Source: Deltaproteobacteria bacterium
GTDB lineage: Bacteria > Desulfobacterota > Desulfomonilia > UBA1062
NCBI GenBank assembly: GCA_018436855.1
Contig: JAHDKO010000012.1
Coordinates: 1-56,730 of the forward strand
Length of the DNA stretch: 56,730 bases
Direction of reading: 5' to 3'
This document shows positions 30,401 through 38,145 of this stretch, piece by piece. The notes under the pieces are model-generated. The model searched no databases. It worked only from the letters and a program-made list of their open reading frames with translations, and was not told the origin of the DNA. The position numbers and the translations under genes are program-made. How positions within the stretch are numbered: the first letter of the stretch is position 1; each line of letters starts with the position of its first letter.

Positions 30401-33400
30401 AGGCGACATCACCCTCTCCGCCGCGAACGATGTATCCGCCTATGACAGGGCCACCCTGTCCTCGGGCGGAGCGATCGCCGTGGCAGACGTCCATTCCACC
30501 ATCACCAGCACCAATACCGCCCAAACCTCGATCGGAGAGAATGCGGAAATCCTTGCGGCCAACGACGTCAACCTGCATTCGCAGACAAAGGCGAACGTCG
30601 AGGCGGTGACCTATACCGAGGGCTTCGGCCTGGGCGCTTCGGCTGACGGAAAGGCTATCGCGAACGTGACCGCGGATAACGACACGGTTGTAGGAGCCCA
30701 TGCAAAGATCAGGGCAGGCAACGACATCAACGTCTTTGCCGGGAAAGACCCGGACGGGATGCAGAACAACCTGCGCGTCAGGGCGGAGGCAAGGTCCTTC
30801 TCCGCGGGCGGCATCCCCTTCAGCAGCGTCGGGGCCTATGCCTGTCTGAACGATTACAACGGCGTCCTGGTCGATACCGGCGCCGATCTGAAGGCGGGCG
30901 GGGACATCAATGCAGGGGCCTTCAAGGGGATGGCCTTCACGGAAGGGTACGCACGGGCAAAGCTGAGGACATACGCTCTCTTCGGCATCCCCATCACCTG
31001 GTACAACAACGGCTCGCGCACGAGCGCCTTTCAATCCAGCGATTCCGTGATTGTCAACGGCGCTCTGGAAAGCGGAACCAATCGCCACCGCACCCTCTTC
31101 ATCGGCGCGGACGGACATGCCTTCGGCAACATCTCTGCAATGCTCACCGAGGATGTGGACGGGGCCGCAGAACTCCAGGTAAGGATCGATGCGCTGAACG
31201 ATCAGATCAACAGTGAAGAGACAGATGAGAACGTGAAAATCATCCTGGCCCAGGAGAGGTCCCGGCTCGAGGCGAGGCTTCAGGAAATCATGGACAGGCG
31301 CAGCGATCCCGACGACCCCGACCCGGCCTATGGTTTCTTCGACCGTTTTTCGCTCGAGGATACGATCGTCGGCTCCGGCGACATAAACCTCACCGGGACA
31401 TTGAAGGGAAACGGCACCCTGAAGTCCCCTGGAAACGACTTCATGATCCTGATCCAGAACGAGTCGCTCGCCCATCTCGAGCTGGGCGACCTCGAGATCC
31501 CCGAGGAGTTGAGCGGCACTATAACGCTGAACAACCGGACGATCACCTCCCACGGCACCGTGCATGTCGATCCTGGCCAGAATCTCGGCAGCCGGATCAT
31601 GGTCGAGAACCTCTATGACCCGGATGCACCCGGAGCGGATGAAGGTGTCTGGTCGGACATGGTCTTGAGAGGCGACATCACGAACATGGGGGGGACAATA
31701 GACATCGTCAACGCAAGCGGCAGCATTGAAAGCATCGGCGACATCATTGGCGATGAGGTGAGCATATTCGCGGCCCGCGAGTTCGCCCAGAGCTATACGC
31801 CCGGTGTATGGCATTCGCCCGATCCTCTCATTTCCGGAGGGAGCATCTCGATCAGCGGGCAGATCCTCAACATCAGGGGAACGATCCAGAGCGGAATCCC
31901 TGTCCGGACGATCACGATCCCGGAATTCGATCCTGCCGCTCTTATCGCGGGTTCAGACGGGAGAAAAGCGATCCCCACATCCGGCGACAGCAACATCAAG
32001 GCATACTGGGACGACGAGAACCAATGCATACAGCTCTACAGCGTCAAGATTACGGGAGGAAACATCACCCTGGCAGGCGAAATCGTGAGCACCGGCGGCG
32101 GCAGGCTCAAGGTCATCGACGGATACGGCGAGATCGAGGTGACCAACCACTCCTCGCAGGACCTTGTCATCAACAGGCTCGACACGGGCAACCGGATCAA
32201 CGGGATGATAAAGATCACGGACACGGGCAAGCTCGATGACCAGGGCAACCCCCTGGTAACGGAGATCACCGGCGTAAACGGGGATCTCAATGTTACCCGG
32301 TATCGCGTCCGGTGGGATGAGGAGAACAGCCGGGTCGTGGTGGTCGAGAACAGCATGGCCTCGAACCCCGTGGATGGCAGAACGACACACTATGAGCCCA
32401 GAGAGGGGGCGCGGTTCGCCGATCTCGGTGCCGACCAGGCCATTTCCAACAGCAGGGACCTGAACCCCTGTGAACAGCTCGTGCTCGATTTCTTCGGGCA
32501 GCAGGGAGATCACGCGATCGACATCGAGTTCATGGGAAGCGACAGGTCGCGCATCGACGTGACCGGCACAGGTGCCGCAGACATCCTTCTCAACGACCGC
32601 ATCGTAAACCGAAACGGCGATGTGTCCATCCTCAACAGCCGGGGAAGCATCTTCAGCCTCAACGAATCGGCCCGGATCTCGGGAACGAACATCACCCTGT
32701 CCGCTTTCGAGGGAGAGGTGGGCAATGCCGCGCAGGCCATACACATCGACACGAAAGGCGGCGTGCTGAGAGCAGAGGCCGAGGGGCTGATCAACATCAG
32801 AGAGATGGAGGGAGACATCGTCATCGACTCTTTGAGCACCCGCGGCAACGCCCTGATCACGGCCGACGGGTCCATATACGACCTTCCATGCGGCAGCGCC
32901 TCTATTGTAGCACAGGACATCACCCTGGTCTCGGAAAACGGCGGTATCGGCTCAGCGGACAACGATCTCTCGCTCGATTCCCAGGACGGTATTCTCACGG
33001 CCCGGGCAAAAGAGAGCATCTATCTCACGGAAACAGAAGGCACCATGCGGGTGAACCGCGTGGCGAGCGCAGAAGGCGATGTCACCCTGATCTCTCACGG
33101 CTCGATCGAGGACTACAACTTCCCCGAGGTTGACGAGGACACCCTCGAACAGCTCGCAGATGCCAGGAGCGATCTGAATCTGGGCAGCGATGAGAAGGTG
33201 CAGGAGGCAATCCAAGCCCACAGACAGCAGAAGAAAACCGAGTACCAGGCCCAACATCGTGTTTCGGACAACGGGACGCCGTTCGAGCCGAACGACGATC
33301 TCTATGACAGCACCTATGACCCTGACTGGGAATACACCCTCACCGATGCCGAAGAAAAAGCCTTTGCCGAGAGCGTGTGGCAAGACGAGGATCTCGTCAA

Positions 33401-34865
33401 TGCAAAGAACATCCTCACCTTGCCCGGGGACATCACGTCAGATGAAGAGGCCAATGTCTCGGGAAGGAACATCACTCTGATCAGCAACGCGAACATCGGC
33501 GCGTATGGCGGAACCGCGGTCATCGACAAGGCAGACATCGCCTCCGGGAACGTGACGCCCGAGCAGAGGGCACTGCTCGTGCGTGCGGAGAAAGGCGAGG
33601 CCTTCTACGACGAGCAGGATAATGTGGTCGTTTCGCTGGACAGAGACTTCAACGTCGAGGCGTCGGGGAGGATCGACATCCGTTCCAACGGCTATGTCTA
33701 TCTGGATGCCGTTCATACCGCCGAAGACCATCCGCTGAAGCTCAAGGCCGATGCCGGCGGGCGGGTCGATATCGCTATGTCGGGAGGAGATCTCGTCATC
33801 GAATCCCTGAGCACCCGCGGCGATGCCCTGATCACGGCCGGCGGGTCCATGTACGATCTTCAGGGTAAAGGCGCATCGATCACTGCGCAAGACATCACCC
33901 TGGTCTCGGAAAACGGCGGGATCGGCTCAGCGGACAACGACCTCACCACTGATTCCCAAGGCGGCGTCCTTACGGCCAGGGCCAAAGAAGGCATCTATCT
34001 TACAGAAACGAACGGCACCATGCGGGTGAACCGCGTGGCGAGCGCAGAAGGCGACGTGACCCTGATCGCTCACGGCTCGATCGAAAACTCGAATGCGAAC
34101 AGCATGGCAGGTGAAGAGGCCAATGTCTCAGGCCGGAACATCACCCTGATCAGCAATTTGAACATCGGCGCCCCTGACGGGAATGCAATCACGGGCGAGA
34201 CCGGCACCGCTGCTCAAGACTTCCGCGTGGAGACATCGGGGAGGATCGACATCCGGGCAGACGGATGTGTCAACCTCAGCGCCCTCCACACCACCCAGGA
34301 CAGGCCGTTAAAGCTGAGCGTGAGCGGCCGAACCGGGCATATGGCCGATTCAGTCGATATCTCGGCAGCATCCGAACACTCGATACTCTTCGATACCCTC
34401 TTTGCCCGCGAAGCAGAGATCGATGCCGCAGGCAATCTCGGTATCTCCCGCGCGCTCATCGCTCAGAAGGCGCGGTTTACGGACCAGCGCTACAGCGGGA
34501 TCGTGGACAATGCGCCCCGGGCTCTCGAGGATGCCGATGTGCAGCTGTATGCAAAGGGTCTGGAGTTCCATCTCTTTTTCCCTGTGCAGGGCGAGACCTT
34601 CCAGACAAACGCGCATGTGGTTCACCACCAGGATGATGTCATCATCAACGGATTCAGCTCGGAAAGCAGCGTCACCCGATTGTTGCCCAAACTCCTCGTC
34701 TGTGCGGAACCGCGGGGAGAAGACAGCGTCCGCACAGACGAGGCCTTGATGTCCCGGCGCTCCGCTCCGGTGCAGAGAACAGTTGATTACGATTCCGGCC
34801 TGCTGGGCATCGACGATGAAGATATCATCGTGGATGAAGAAGACGGGGCGATTGAATGGGAGTAA
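21441..34865 (+). CDS. Giant two-partner-secretion exoprotein (TpsA, filamentous-hemagglutinin type)
   Basis: This 4474-residue protein (roughly 450 kDa) starts at ATG 21441 with GGAGG 4-5 nt upstream. An extended signal peptide (about 40 residues, ending NIVFA/AQIV) leads into a TPS secretion domain with INAFNSFSEFNV and the hallmark NPHG at residues 130-133. A long beta-helical region follows. Its units of about 80-100 residues alternate phrases such as GSAAVSDLTNTTKAYIEG, with a membrane-active-looking Gly/Ala strand pattern, as in LktA-like adhesins/leukotoxins. Two copies of a module (LGVDHGLITGQQVKY and LGYEHGYETGDTVVY) lie near residues 635 and 1170. An acidic C-terminal tail (DDEDIIVDEEDGAIEWE) lacks an anchor or sorting motif. 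It is secreted by the TpsB encoded 57 bp downstream. Role: adhesion or toxin-like (inference). Confidence 0.93.
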   Translation: MKRNPSWSFFRRFHRRSSTIRPIAAVLTIFSFFLSNIVFAAQIVTDGMTDTQVSAPVDNVTNVTTTTIHGINAFNSFSEFNVYSGDTVNLHVPDSTLNLVNMVHSEATTVNGLLNSIQNGQIGGNVFFLNPHGFVVGQQGVMNVGSLTVATPTVSFMEGFFDSPGNPSPASADMLFTGAVPIRENGLISIQGTVNAINDITLLGGNVNIAGTGLLTTGAYFDWDDVNFSDVVNTGEIEDGAVFSIENGNIYIRALDEVDHSGIMKTDPADYSGPEDVEAGNVEISAGGSISLHEDAVISTRNASNGADLLAAGSLGSSGELTMSAPEIILEAGSKLLSHVEDGSLHRAGDITLEAVNIEETPLIRLAGNESKTATISIDGATIRGGNIDITARAGDSNPEDGAPAIQDNWTFGELETLLDDNVSLPAAVMIKRAEAAIKINEDPANQTVISSSGNVNINAVSTADGTVKAISGGTDPLTNNPVTNIFSVGYSKAEATAKVEVGTGVVIDAAGDVSLQSDASATASATARTSQNLGIGPSSRNNIAVSLAIANSGTTSHATVAEGSSVTAGGTVAVHARGQSTNIASAETGTYDDGLAGVAIGLGFSNADILARVGGTLTSEGVLPVFNPATAVTDGAFDLGVDHGLITGQQVKYDNGGGAGISGLEHGKTYYVIVDSLNPGQVRLAETFEKALANDAITAIDAAVATGSAHRFIQGIDVAAELAAQETASGVAGIRGDPLVKDALLKGEVAPFLPFILTGATKGLRNHVGGWWGGDTDWSLAGSLAYADVDNTVKAEVGGAAVLKARMDVNVAAEITDRVQTVAESVIAQQEPDPGSEDLDKAISTAVIAGSYNNTAKAIISSNARVDAGRRLDVDAGITYPFLTEPGLSLLPFTMEDFESPAKLGTVLDQKLGIQSLLFNSWARSVATGGDLGISGSVDYMSFTNTAEAVIEKNALINQDSHYRTTDQSVSVNAATQMNLIDMSGVFDLNLQVSTLTNMTAWDHPFAEWVDMGATGKTGAGGSVLLMFLDNTTIARIEDGASVSTGPQGGLSVGTRTDVTSIALAQSGSKAKTFGVAGTFSYIDHKDETLAFIDSGAKVSGGKVNISATDDTLLFNVAGGVIKGENMGVGASVSINAIERDTRALIGHAAFDPSACLIGGDIIDLGYEHGYETGDTVVYLSGGGASIDGLENGKAYEVMVVDETRISLMDTETGAVIDLAAAADMGASHMLVREDGSLSSESDVSLTAANTGSLSSYSLAAAVVTSKNDDETQEETSPMPDTIADDDPLDGVSLPRLFNEEEDGGDAQPEKKPKAAISVAGDVSVNLITDRTHAGITGANTVEAEDVDLSALSDSTISSIAGAATMAGSEGTSVGLAGSVTFNELDIETNASIQDSSLDLSGDLGLSAETEGTIRTISASGSLERKDKGYGLAGSVSVNQIDSDTYASISRSDIESAATVDVSAEDDTSIRSIAGSASYGGKAGIGASVAVNITDNDTEASVQDSDIAAGGDIMVSADERSGIKTVAASLGASKDGMAIAGSAAVSDLTNTTKAYIEGKKTGGVTADGNVSLAAADDADILSVAGNIAIAKGSGGIGGAGFGGAASIVVTDNTVESYIGSGSVVTAKGLGDGGIDVYTGEKDHDGNRLTENMKGVSVTATSHEDILSVAAGGTGAEKLAVQGSAAVHTLDEKTEAYIGSGAEVTAGEPGGTGQSVNVLASDETDITGIAGAAMGSLQGGIGAGADVGVISKNTRAYIGNNGVVDAAENITIQASSKEDINSIAGTVAVGKNWAFGGAASVYAITNQTKAYIEGGDISTTDIHADGSIVISASNSSEIDSIAGSGVFGMSAGIGASAATTVIDKTTEAFIGKNATVTADGNRDAVEIATGRFIVQTHDNTGDDYDVDASDTANLNMDTDIDTTKVASAGAKELRGLAVTALSKDDVSSIAASGGGSGTVAINLAGSVNVIGNNTSAYIDQGAKINEDQISAGNGQSVLVAAGTDLRHLGIGAAVSIGGQVGLGPAAEVTVVDNNTRAFIGKSARVNAAEDVEVIAESTQDIISIAGAGALGVGAVGLAGAVPVISIDNETSAYVEGTAQGEQSTRVDADGNIAISASDRTETDIVAGSVAGGLVGVGGAVGVTIIEKDTTAFAGSNAEIDAKGNSSGSVSACSGMDNQGGLLTKDVKGLSIRAESSEDFSTITGAGAGGFAGVAGAVAVSTIDSSTSAYIGSGAKVNQNNAGANAEQDVNVSAVNTLSGFAVSGSIAGGAVGLSGGLGFHTVQNDVSAHLGDQARVKAARDVELTALSNKEAETYAVSAAGGAVGLAGGVTVLTIGEMPDDASVQDLAAQGGNEDYTNPSEYANEQAGYDFMGAALSDTYGMDSIKSETSQATSAVTVAPTAAPAGTSAFIGKSATVEAGRDILITAHERIDADMISGSAATGLASLGGGVGIAKVRSQVRAYIDDDIPGHTSSINATGDIDISASLDEKTLNQAFAGGLSAFVGVSGAVTYTDNDYLVDAHIGRNVAVNQADTVSVSARSSTDDKSESLEGTISGGLPIGVSYAEVDSDGSTSAYVDDGVRIGTSDEATVNSLEISASASGKADADSKHLAGGIIAGGYNEADSSVNPTVIAAAGSDARITLEGNLDITSRADVSSTAYTWGDNFGAVAVGAGVVEASARPVVKAYIEGGDDSAVSAGENISIRAFGNHDLDGVEQARLIKAENDAVGGSLFFSHVSPSATATSDWTVEAYIGADADVEAEGDVEILAKSHSGEVVSDVNGKSYSLAGLGNNISSTTVTNTVSAHVDEDVFLSAKSIDVNAQGKSNAYATTYGGAGGIIAGASASAGTNVTNTVSAYLAGNDDGAAQISASTDIAVSALSDVVFNAHGASTGYGFVGSNGVRTSNTVTSTARAYIGQDADLLAGEDILVAAANRVTKPFIGANLSAGAGGFWGGPAGDSVTTITNIAEAYAVGNSTIDSGNRIEAQGDITLSAANDVSAYDRATLSSGGAIAVADVHSTITSTNTAQTSIGENAEILAANDVNLHSQTKANVEAVTYTEGFGLGASADGKAIANVTADNDTVVGAHAKIRAGNDINVFAGKDPDGMQNNLRVRAEARSFSAGGIPFSSVGAYACLNDYNGVLVDTGADLKAGGDINAGAFKGMAFTEGYARAKLRTYALFGIPITWYNNGSRTSAFQSSDSVIVNGALESGTNRHRTLFIGADGHAFGNISAMLTEDVDGAAELQVRIDALNDQINSEETDENVKIILAQERSRLEARLQEIMDRRSDPDDPDPAYGFFDRFSLEDTIVGSGDINLTGTLKGNGTLKSPGNDFMILIQNESLAHLELGDLEIPEELSGTITLNNRTITSHGTVHVDPGQNLGSRIMVENLYDPDAPGADEGVWSDMVLRGDITNMGGTIDIVNASGSIESIGDIIGDEVSIFAAREFAQSYTPGVWHSPDPLISGGSISISGQILNIRGTIQSGIPVRTITIPEFDPAALIAGSDGRKAIPTSGDSNIKAYWDDENQCIQLYSVKITGGNITLAGEIVSTGGGRLKVIDGYGEIEVTNHSSQDLVINRLDTGNRINGMIKITDTGKLDDQGNPLVTEITGVNGDLNVTRYRVRWDEENSRVVVVENSMASNPVDGRTTHYEPREGARFADLGADQAISNSRDLNPCEQLVLDFFGQQGDHAIDIEFMGSDRSRIDVTGTGAADILLNDRIVNRNGDVSILNSRGSIFSLNESARISGTNITLSAFEGEVGNAAQAIHIDTKGGVLRAEAEGLINIREMEGDIVIDSLSTRGNALITADGSIYDLPCGSASIVAQDITLVSENGGIGSADNDLSLDSQDGILTARAKESIYLTETEGTMRVNRVASAEGDVTLISHGSIEDYNFPEVDEDTLEQLADARSDLNLGSDEKVQEAIQAHRQQKKTEYQAQHRVSDNGTPFEPNDDLYDSTYDPDWEYTLTDAEEKAFAESVWQDEDLVNAKNILTLPGDITSDEEANVSGRNITLISNANIGAYGGTAVIDKADIASGNVTPEQRALLVRAEKGEAFYDEQDNVVVSLDRDFNVEASGRIDIRSNGYVYLDAVHTAEDHPLKLKADAGGRVDIAMSGGDLVIESLSTRGDALITAGGSMYDLQGKGASITAQDITLVSENGGIGSADNDLTTDSQGGVLTARAKEGIYLTETNGTMRVNRVASAEGDVTLIAHGSIENSNANSMAGEEANVSGRNITLISNLNIGAPDGNAITGETGTAAQDFRVETSGRIDIRADGCVNLSALHTTQDRPLKLSVSGRTGHMADSVDISAASEHSILFDTLFAREAEIDAAGNLGISRALIAQKARFTDQRYSGIVDNAPRALEDADVQLYAKGLEFHLFFPVQGETFQTNAHVVHHQDDVIINGFSSESSVTRLLPKLLVCAEPRGEDSVRTDEALMSRRSAPVQRTVDYDSGLLGIDDEDIIVDEEDGAIEWE
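32811..34095 (+). repeat. Intragenic direct repeat near the exoprotein C-terminus
   Basis: About 310 bp beginning at 32811 recur at 33786-34095, nearly identical at the protein level (shared phrases LSTRG, AQDITLVSENGGIGSADN, TMRVNRVASAEGDVTL). The wider unit, including DIRSNGYV / DIRADGCV and the HPLKL / RPLKL segments, extends to about 34360, giving a period near 975 bp. The first copy carries an insert rich in charged residues (about 33120-33420). High base identity in the core points to duplication or gene conversion within the gene. Confidence 0.8.
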
Positions 34866-34922
34866 ACCGGATCTGCTGCTTCCGGCGTTGATCAGGCAGG
34901 AAAGGACTTAAAAAAAGAGGGC

Positions 34923-36602
34923 ATGAGAAAAATTTTCATGATACTGCTGGGGCTGGGCTTCTTTCTCCCGGGCGCGCAGATCGAAGCACAGAGTGTCGAC
35001 CCGGGCGCCGTCCGTGAGCGCGGGAAGGAAATGCAGGAATACTACCGCCTCGAGGAGACGCTGCGCGAGCGGGAAAAACCTGCTCCGGAGGAAGGCAGGA
35101 TAGAGGACAAGACGAAAGAGGCGCCCGAGCCGGGACTGAAGGCGAAAGAACAGACAATCTTCGTGAGCCGGATAGAGACAGGCCGTTCAGAGGTGCTCTC
35201 TCCAGAGGAGATACAGGACATCACGGGCGGATACGAGGGGAAGAACTTAAGCATCGGTGACCTCTTCGAGGTCATCCGCCGGATCAACGAGCTCTATGTC
35301 CGGAGGTCTGTTGCCGCACGGGCTGTCCTGCCTCCTCAGAAGGTGGAAAAGGGCATCGTCAAGATCGAGCTGATCGAGGGCCGGGTCGGAAACATCGCGG
35401 TGGAGGACAATAGATATACGAGAGGATCGTTTTTCACCAATCGGACATCCTTAAAGAGCGGGGATATCGTCAGACTGGACGAGCTGGAGAGAAGTCTCAT
35501 TTTCATCAACAGCACCAGCGATGTGGACGTCCGGGCCGAGCTCAAACCCGGCGGCGCTCCGGGCACGACCGACTGCATCATCAAAGTCAGGGAGCCTGAA
35601 AACTATCAGGCAACCTTTTTTTCAGACAATGCAGGGAGTGATACGGTCGGTCTGTACCGTTTCGGAATGATGCTGGGGAACAGGAGCCTTCTCGGTTACC
35701 GCGACAGCCTTTTCCTCAATGCGTTCTTCACGAAGAAGAAGGGCACGGTCGCAGGATCGGCGGCCTACAGCCTTCCGGTGGGCACCCTCGGGACCAGGCT
35801 GGGATTGTCCTATGAATACAATCAGATAGAGGTCATCTCCGGCCCGTACAAGGTCCTCGATATCACGGGTGAATCTTCCGAGGTGGGCATCGACCTGAGC
35901 CATCCGCTCATGGTGGGCCCCGCCTTCAGGCTGAACGGATTTACGGGATTCCATTTTGAGGGATCCACCACAGATTTCGACGGCGAGACACTGTACAGCA
36001 CCAGGATCAGGGCAATGAACGCGGGCTTCGATATCCAGGCAATCGATGCAGGAGGCTATTGGTTCACCCAGCACAGGTTCACGCAAGGGGTTCATGCTTT
36101 CGGCGGAGATGTCGAATTTCTCCGGTACAACCCCGCCCTTCTGCGGCAGCAGATCCTTGCAGAAGATTTGATGTTCATATTCAGGGTCAATGCCCAGATC
36201 ACGAGAAAAGAGAACCTCCCGCCTTCCGAGCAGTTCCAGATCGGCGGGGCGTCATCCGTGCGGGGATATTCCGAGGGGTTTCTCATCGGCGACAAAGGAT
36301 ATCTGGTCAACGCAGAGCTCCACTTCCCCTTGCCTCATACGGGAAACGGGCTCCCGGGATCGGGTGTCGATTTCAGGCTCAGAGGGATCGCCTTCGTGGA
36401 CCATGGCGGGGCCTTTCCTTACAAGCCGGGCGGCGGGTCAATGACCCACCGTGACTACATTACAGGCGCGGGTCTCGGCCTGGCAATGAATGTGTCCGGA
36501 TTCCTCACCGCAAGGGTGAGCCTGGGCATACCCATAACCAACCGCGGCAGCGTGGAGGACACCTACCTGGTGCATTTTCATATCCAGTCGGATCTCTTCT
36601 GA
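34923..36602 (+). CDS. TpsB outer-membrane transporter (ShlB/FhaC family)
   Basis: A 559-residue Omp85-superfamily pore that exports the exoprotein. A signal peptide (residues 1-22, cut near IEAQS) is followed by a charged helix/linker (about 30-75) and a POTRA-like part (about 77-245), including IVKIELIEGRVGNI. A 16-strand barrel comes next. The L6 loop motif is present (GGASSVRGYSEG, about 440-451), as is the terminal aromatic residue (HIQSDLF) recognised by the Bam machine. It starts 57 bp after the exoprotein stop, on the same strand. The order tpsA-tpsB is less common than tpsB-tpsA. Confidence 0.95.
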   Translation: MRKIFMILLGLGFFLPGAQIEAQSVDPGAVRERGKEMQEYYRLEETLREREKPAPEEGRIEDKTKEAPEPGLKAKEQTIFVSRIETGRSEVLSPEEIQDITGGYEGKNLSIGDLFEVIRRINELYVRRSVAARAVLPPQKVEKGIVKIELIEGRVGNIAVEDNRYTRGSFFTNRTSLKSGDIVRLDELERSLIFINSTSDVDVRAELKPGGAPGTTDCIIKVREPENYQATFFSDNAGSDTVGLYRFGMMLGNRSLLGYRDSLFLNAFFTKKKGTVAGSAAYSLPVGTLGTRLGLSYEYNQIEVISGPYKVLDITGESSEVGIDLSHPLMVGPAFRLNGFTGFHFEGSTTDFDGETLYSTRIRAMNAGFDIQAIDAGGYWFTQHRFTQGVHAFGGDVEFLRYNPALLRQQILAEDLMFIFRVNAQITRKENLPPSEQFQIGGASSVRGYSEGFLIGDKGYLVNAELHFPLPHTGNGLPGSGVDFRLRGIAFVDHGGAFPYKPGGGSMTHRDYITGAGLGLAMNVSGFLTARVSLGIPITNRGSVEDTYLVHFHIQSDLF

Positions 36603-37045
36603 GAAAATCCCTGGACCATGCACGGGCAGCTGCGTTCCATGCGCAATCCCTGGTGGCACGGGTGGAAAACCGGAAGCGGCTGCCGGATTCAGCATCGACT
36701 CTCTCAAAAGTCTACGCTTGACCCCTGCCTTCTCCCGTCTGCCGAAAGGGGTCCGTAACGAATCCTTGCCCGGATTCCCTCATCGGTTATTGCAGGCTGG
36801 CCTTCCCCCAAGACCGAGCAATTATTTCTGTTGTTTATTCTCGTGTTGCATTTCCCGTGTTCCTGTTGTTATACTCAATCATCGGCATATACGTACCGCA
36901 TACGCAGGCAAAACCGGTTCCGGCATATCGCCCCGTTGCCGTCATTACCATTTTCCGGCTCTTTTTTGAGACCTGCTCAGCGTTTCCAGCGGTCTGTTCC
37001 AGGCGGGCTCTGATCGGGTCTTCGACTCAGGAAAAACGGAGGACA
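36603..37045 (+). other. Intergenic region with a candidate promoter for the MgtE-type gene
   Basis: About 440 bp without a gene. TTGCAT (36846-36851) and TATACT (36870-36875), 18 bp apart, form a reasonable sigma-70 promoter. This would give a 5' leader of about 160 nt before ATG 37046. Mg-transporter leaders often hold riboswitches, but I see no recognisable M-box core here. No clear terminator after the TpsB gene was seen. Confidence 0.4.
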
Positions 37046-38029
37046 ATGAAACAGGAGATAACACACATACACCAGCCGGTGAGCAACGTCGCGAGGAAAG
37101 ACTTCACCCGGCTGAGAAAAGATCTGACCGTGCAGCGGGCACTGGAGGCCATCCGCGAGGAGGAGCTCGGCGAGAAGATCGTCTATTTCTATGTGGTAGA
37201 CGAGCAGGGCGTGCTGGTCGGGGTTTTGCCCACCCGCAGGCTGCTGGGCGCACGACCGGATCAGAAACTCTCCGACCTCATGGTCACCAACGTGGTGACT
37301 GTTCCGGAAACCGCGACCGTGCTGGACGCGTGCGAGCTGTTCGTGGTGTACAAGTTCCTGGCGTTTCCGGTGGTGGACGATCAGGGCAGGATCACGGGGA
37401 TCGTTGACGTGGGGTTCTTCACGGACGAGGTCTTCGACATCGCGGAAAGAGAGCGCCTGGACGAGCTGTTCGAGACCATCGGCTTCCACATCTCCCAGGT
37501 CAGGGACGCGACCCCGGTACAGGCGTTCCGCTTCCGGTTCCCGTGGCTCATCACCACCATCGCAGGCGGATCAATCGCCGCGCTGCTGGCCGGCTTCTTC
37601 GAGATGACCATTGCCCGGAGCATCATCCTGGCGTTCTTCCTGACACTGGTGCTGGGGCTGGGCGAGAGCGTCGCCATGCAATCCATGACGGTCACGATCC
37701 AGAAACTGCGCCACATGGAGCCGACGTTCGCGTGGTATTCCCGGACCTTCCTTCACGAGCTGGGCACGGCCTTTCTGCTGGGCGCCGCGAGCGGGACGAT
37801 CGTGGGGCTCATCATCCTGCTGTGGGACGGCGCCTTTCTCCCGGCCTTTTCGGTGGGCATGAGCATCCTGCTGGCGATCTGCTTCGCCTGCATCCTGGGC
37901 CTGAGCGTGCCGGCATTGCTGCACCGGCTCGACCTCGACCCCAAGATATCCTCGGGCCCGGTCACCCTGGCCATGGCCGACATCTTTACCCTGCTCTTCT
38001 ATTTCGGGGTCGCGGCCCTGCTCCTGTAG
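37046..38029 (+). CDS. MgtE-type magnesium transporter lacking the N-domain
   Basis: A 327-residue protein started at ATG 37046 (GGAGG 3-4 nt upstream). Residues about 20-140 contain a tandem CBS pair (VDEQGVLVGVLPTRRLLGA; VVDDQGRITGIVDVGFF), followed by a connecting helix and an MgtE membrane domain of five segments from about 172 to the end. Typical MgtE (about 450 residues) begins with a superhelical N-domain that is absent here, so Mg sensing would rest on the CBS pair alone. Family conservation in the pore appears kept (GLGESVAMQSMTVT; SGPVTLAMADIFTLLFYF). Mg or another divalent cation is the likely substrate. Single-gene unit. Confidence 0.88.
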   Translation: MKQEITHIHQPVSNVARKDFTRLRKDLTVQRALEAIREEELGEKIVYFYVVDEQGVLVGVLPTRRLLGARPDQKLSDLMVTNVVTVPETATVLDACELFVVYKFLAFPVVDDQGRITGIVDVGFFTDEVFDIAERERLDELFETIGFHISQVRDATPVQAFRFRFPWLITTIAGGSIAALLAGFFEMTIARSIILAFFLTLVLGLGESVAMQSMTVTIQKLRHMEPTFAWYSRTFLHELGTAFLLGAASGTIVGLIILLWDGAFLPAFSVGMSILLAICFACILGLSVPALLHRLDLDPKISSGPVTLAMADIFTLLFYFGVAALLL

Positions 38030-38145
38030 ACTCCTCCGGAGGCAAGGCAGGAGGGGAGACGATGCACCCGGACGTTCCCGGGCCCGCCTCCCCTGTGAAT
38101 CCCCCTGATCAGCCGGGCGTGTTTTCCAGGCCCTGGCGGCGTCCG

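Noticed and set aside
29520..31814. 764-codon minus-strand open frame inside the exoprotein gene
   Set aside because: Mirror of the repetitive plus-strand gene; no start context or recognisable product.
36876..37045. Leader of the MgtE-type gene as a magnesium riboswitch
   Set aside because: No recognisable M-box core or terminator/antiterminator arrangement could be seen by eye.
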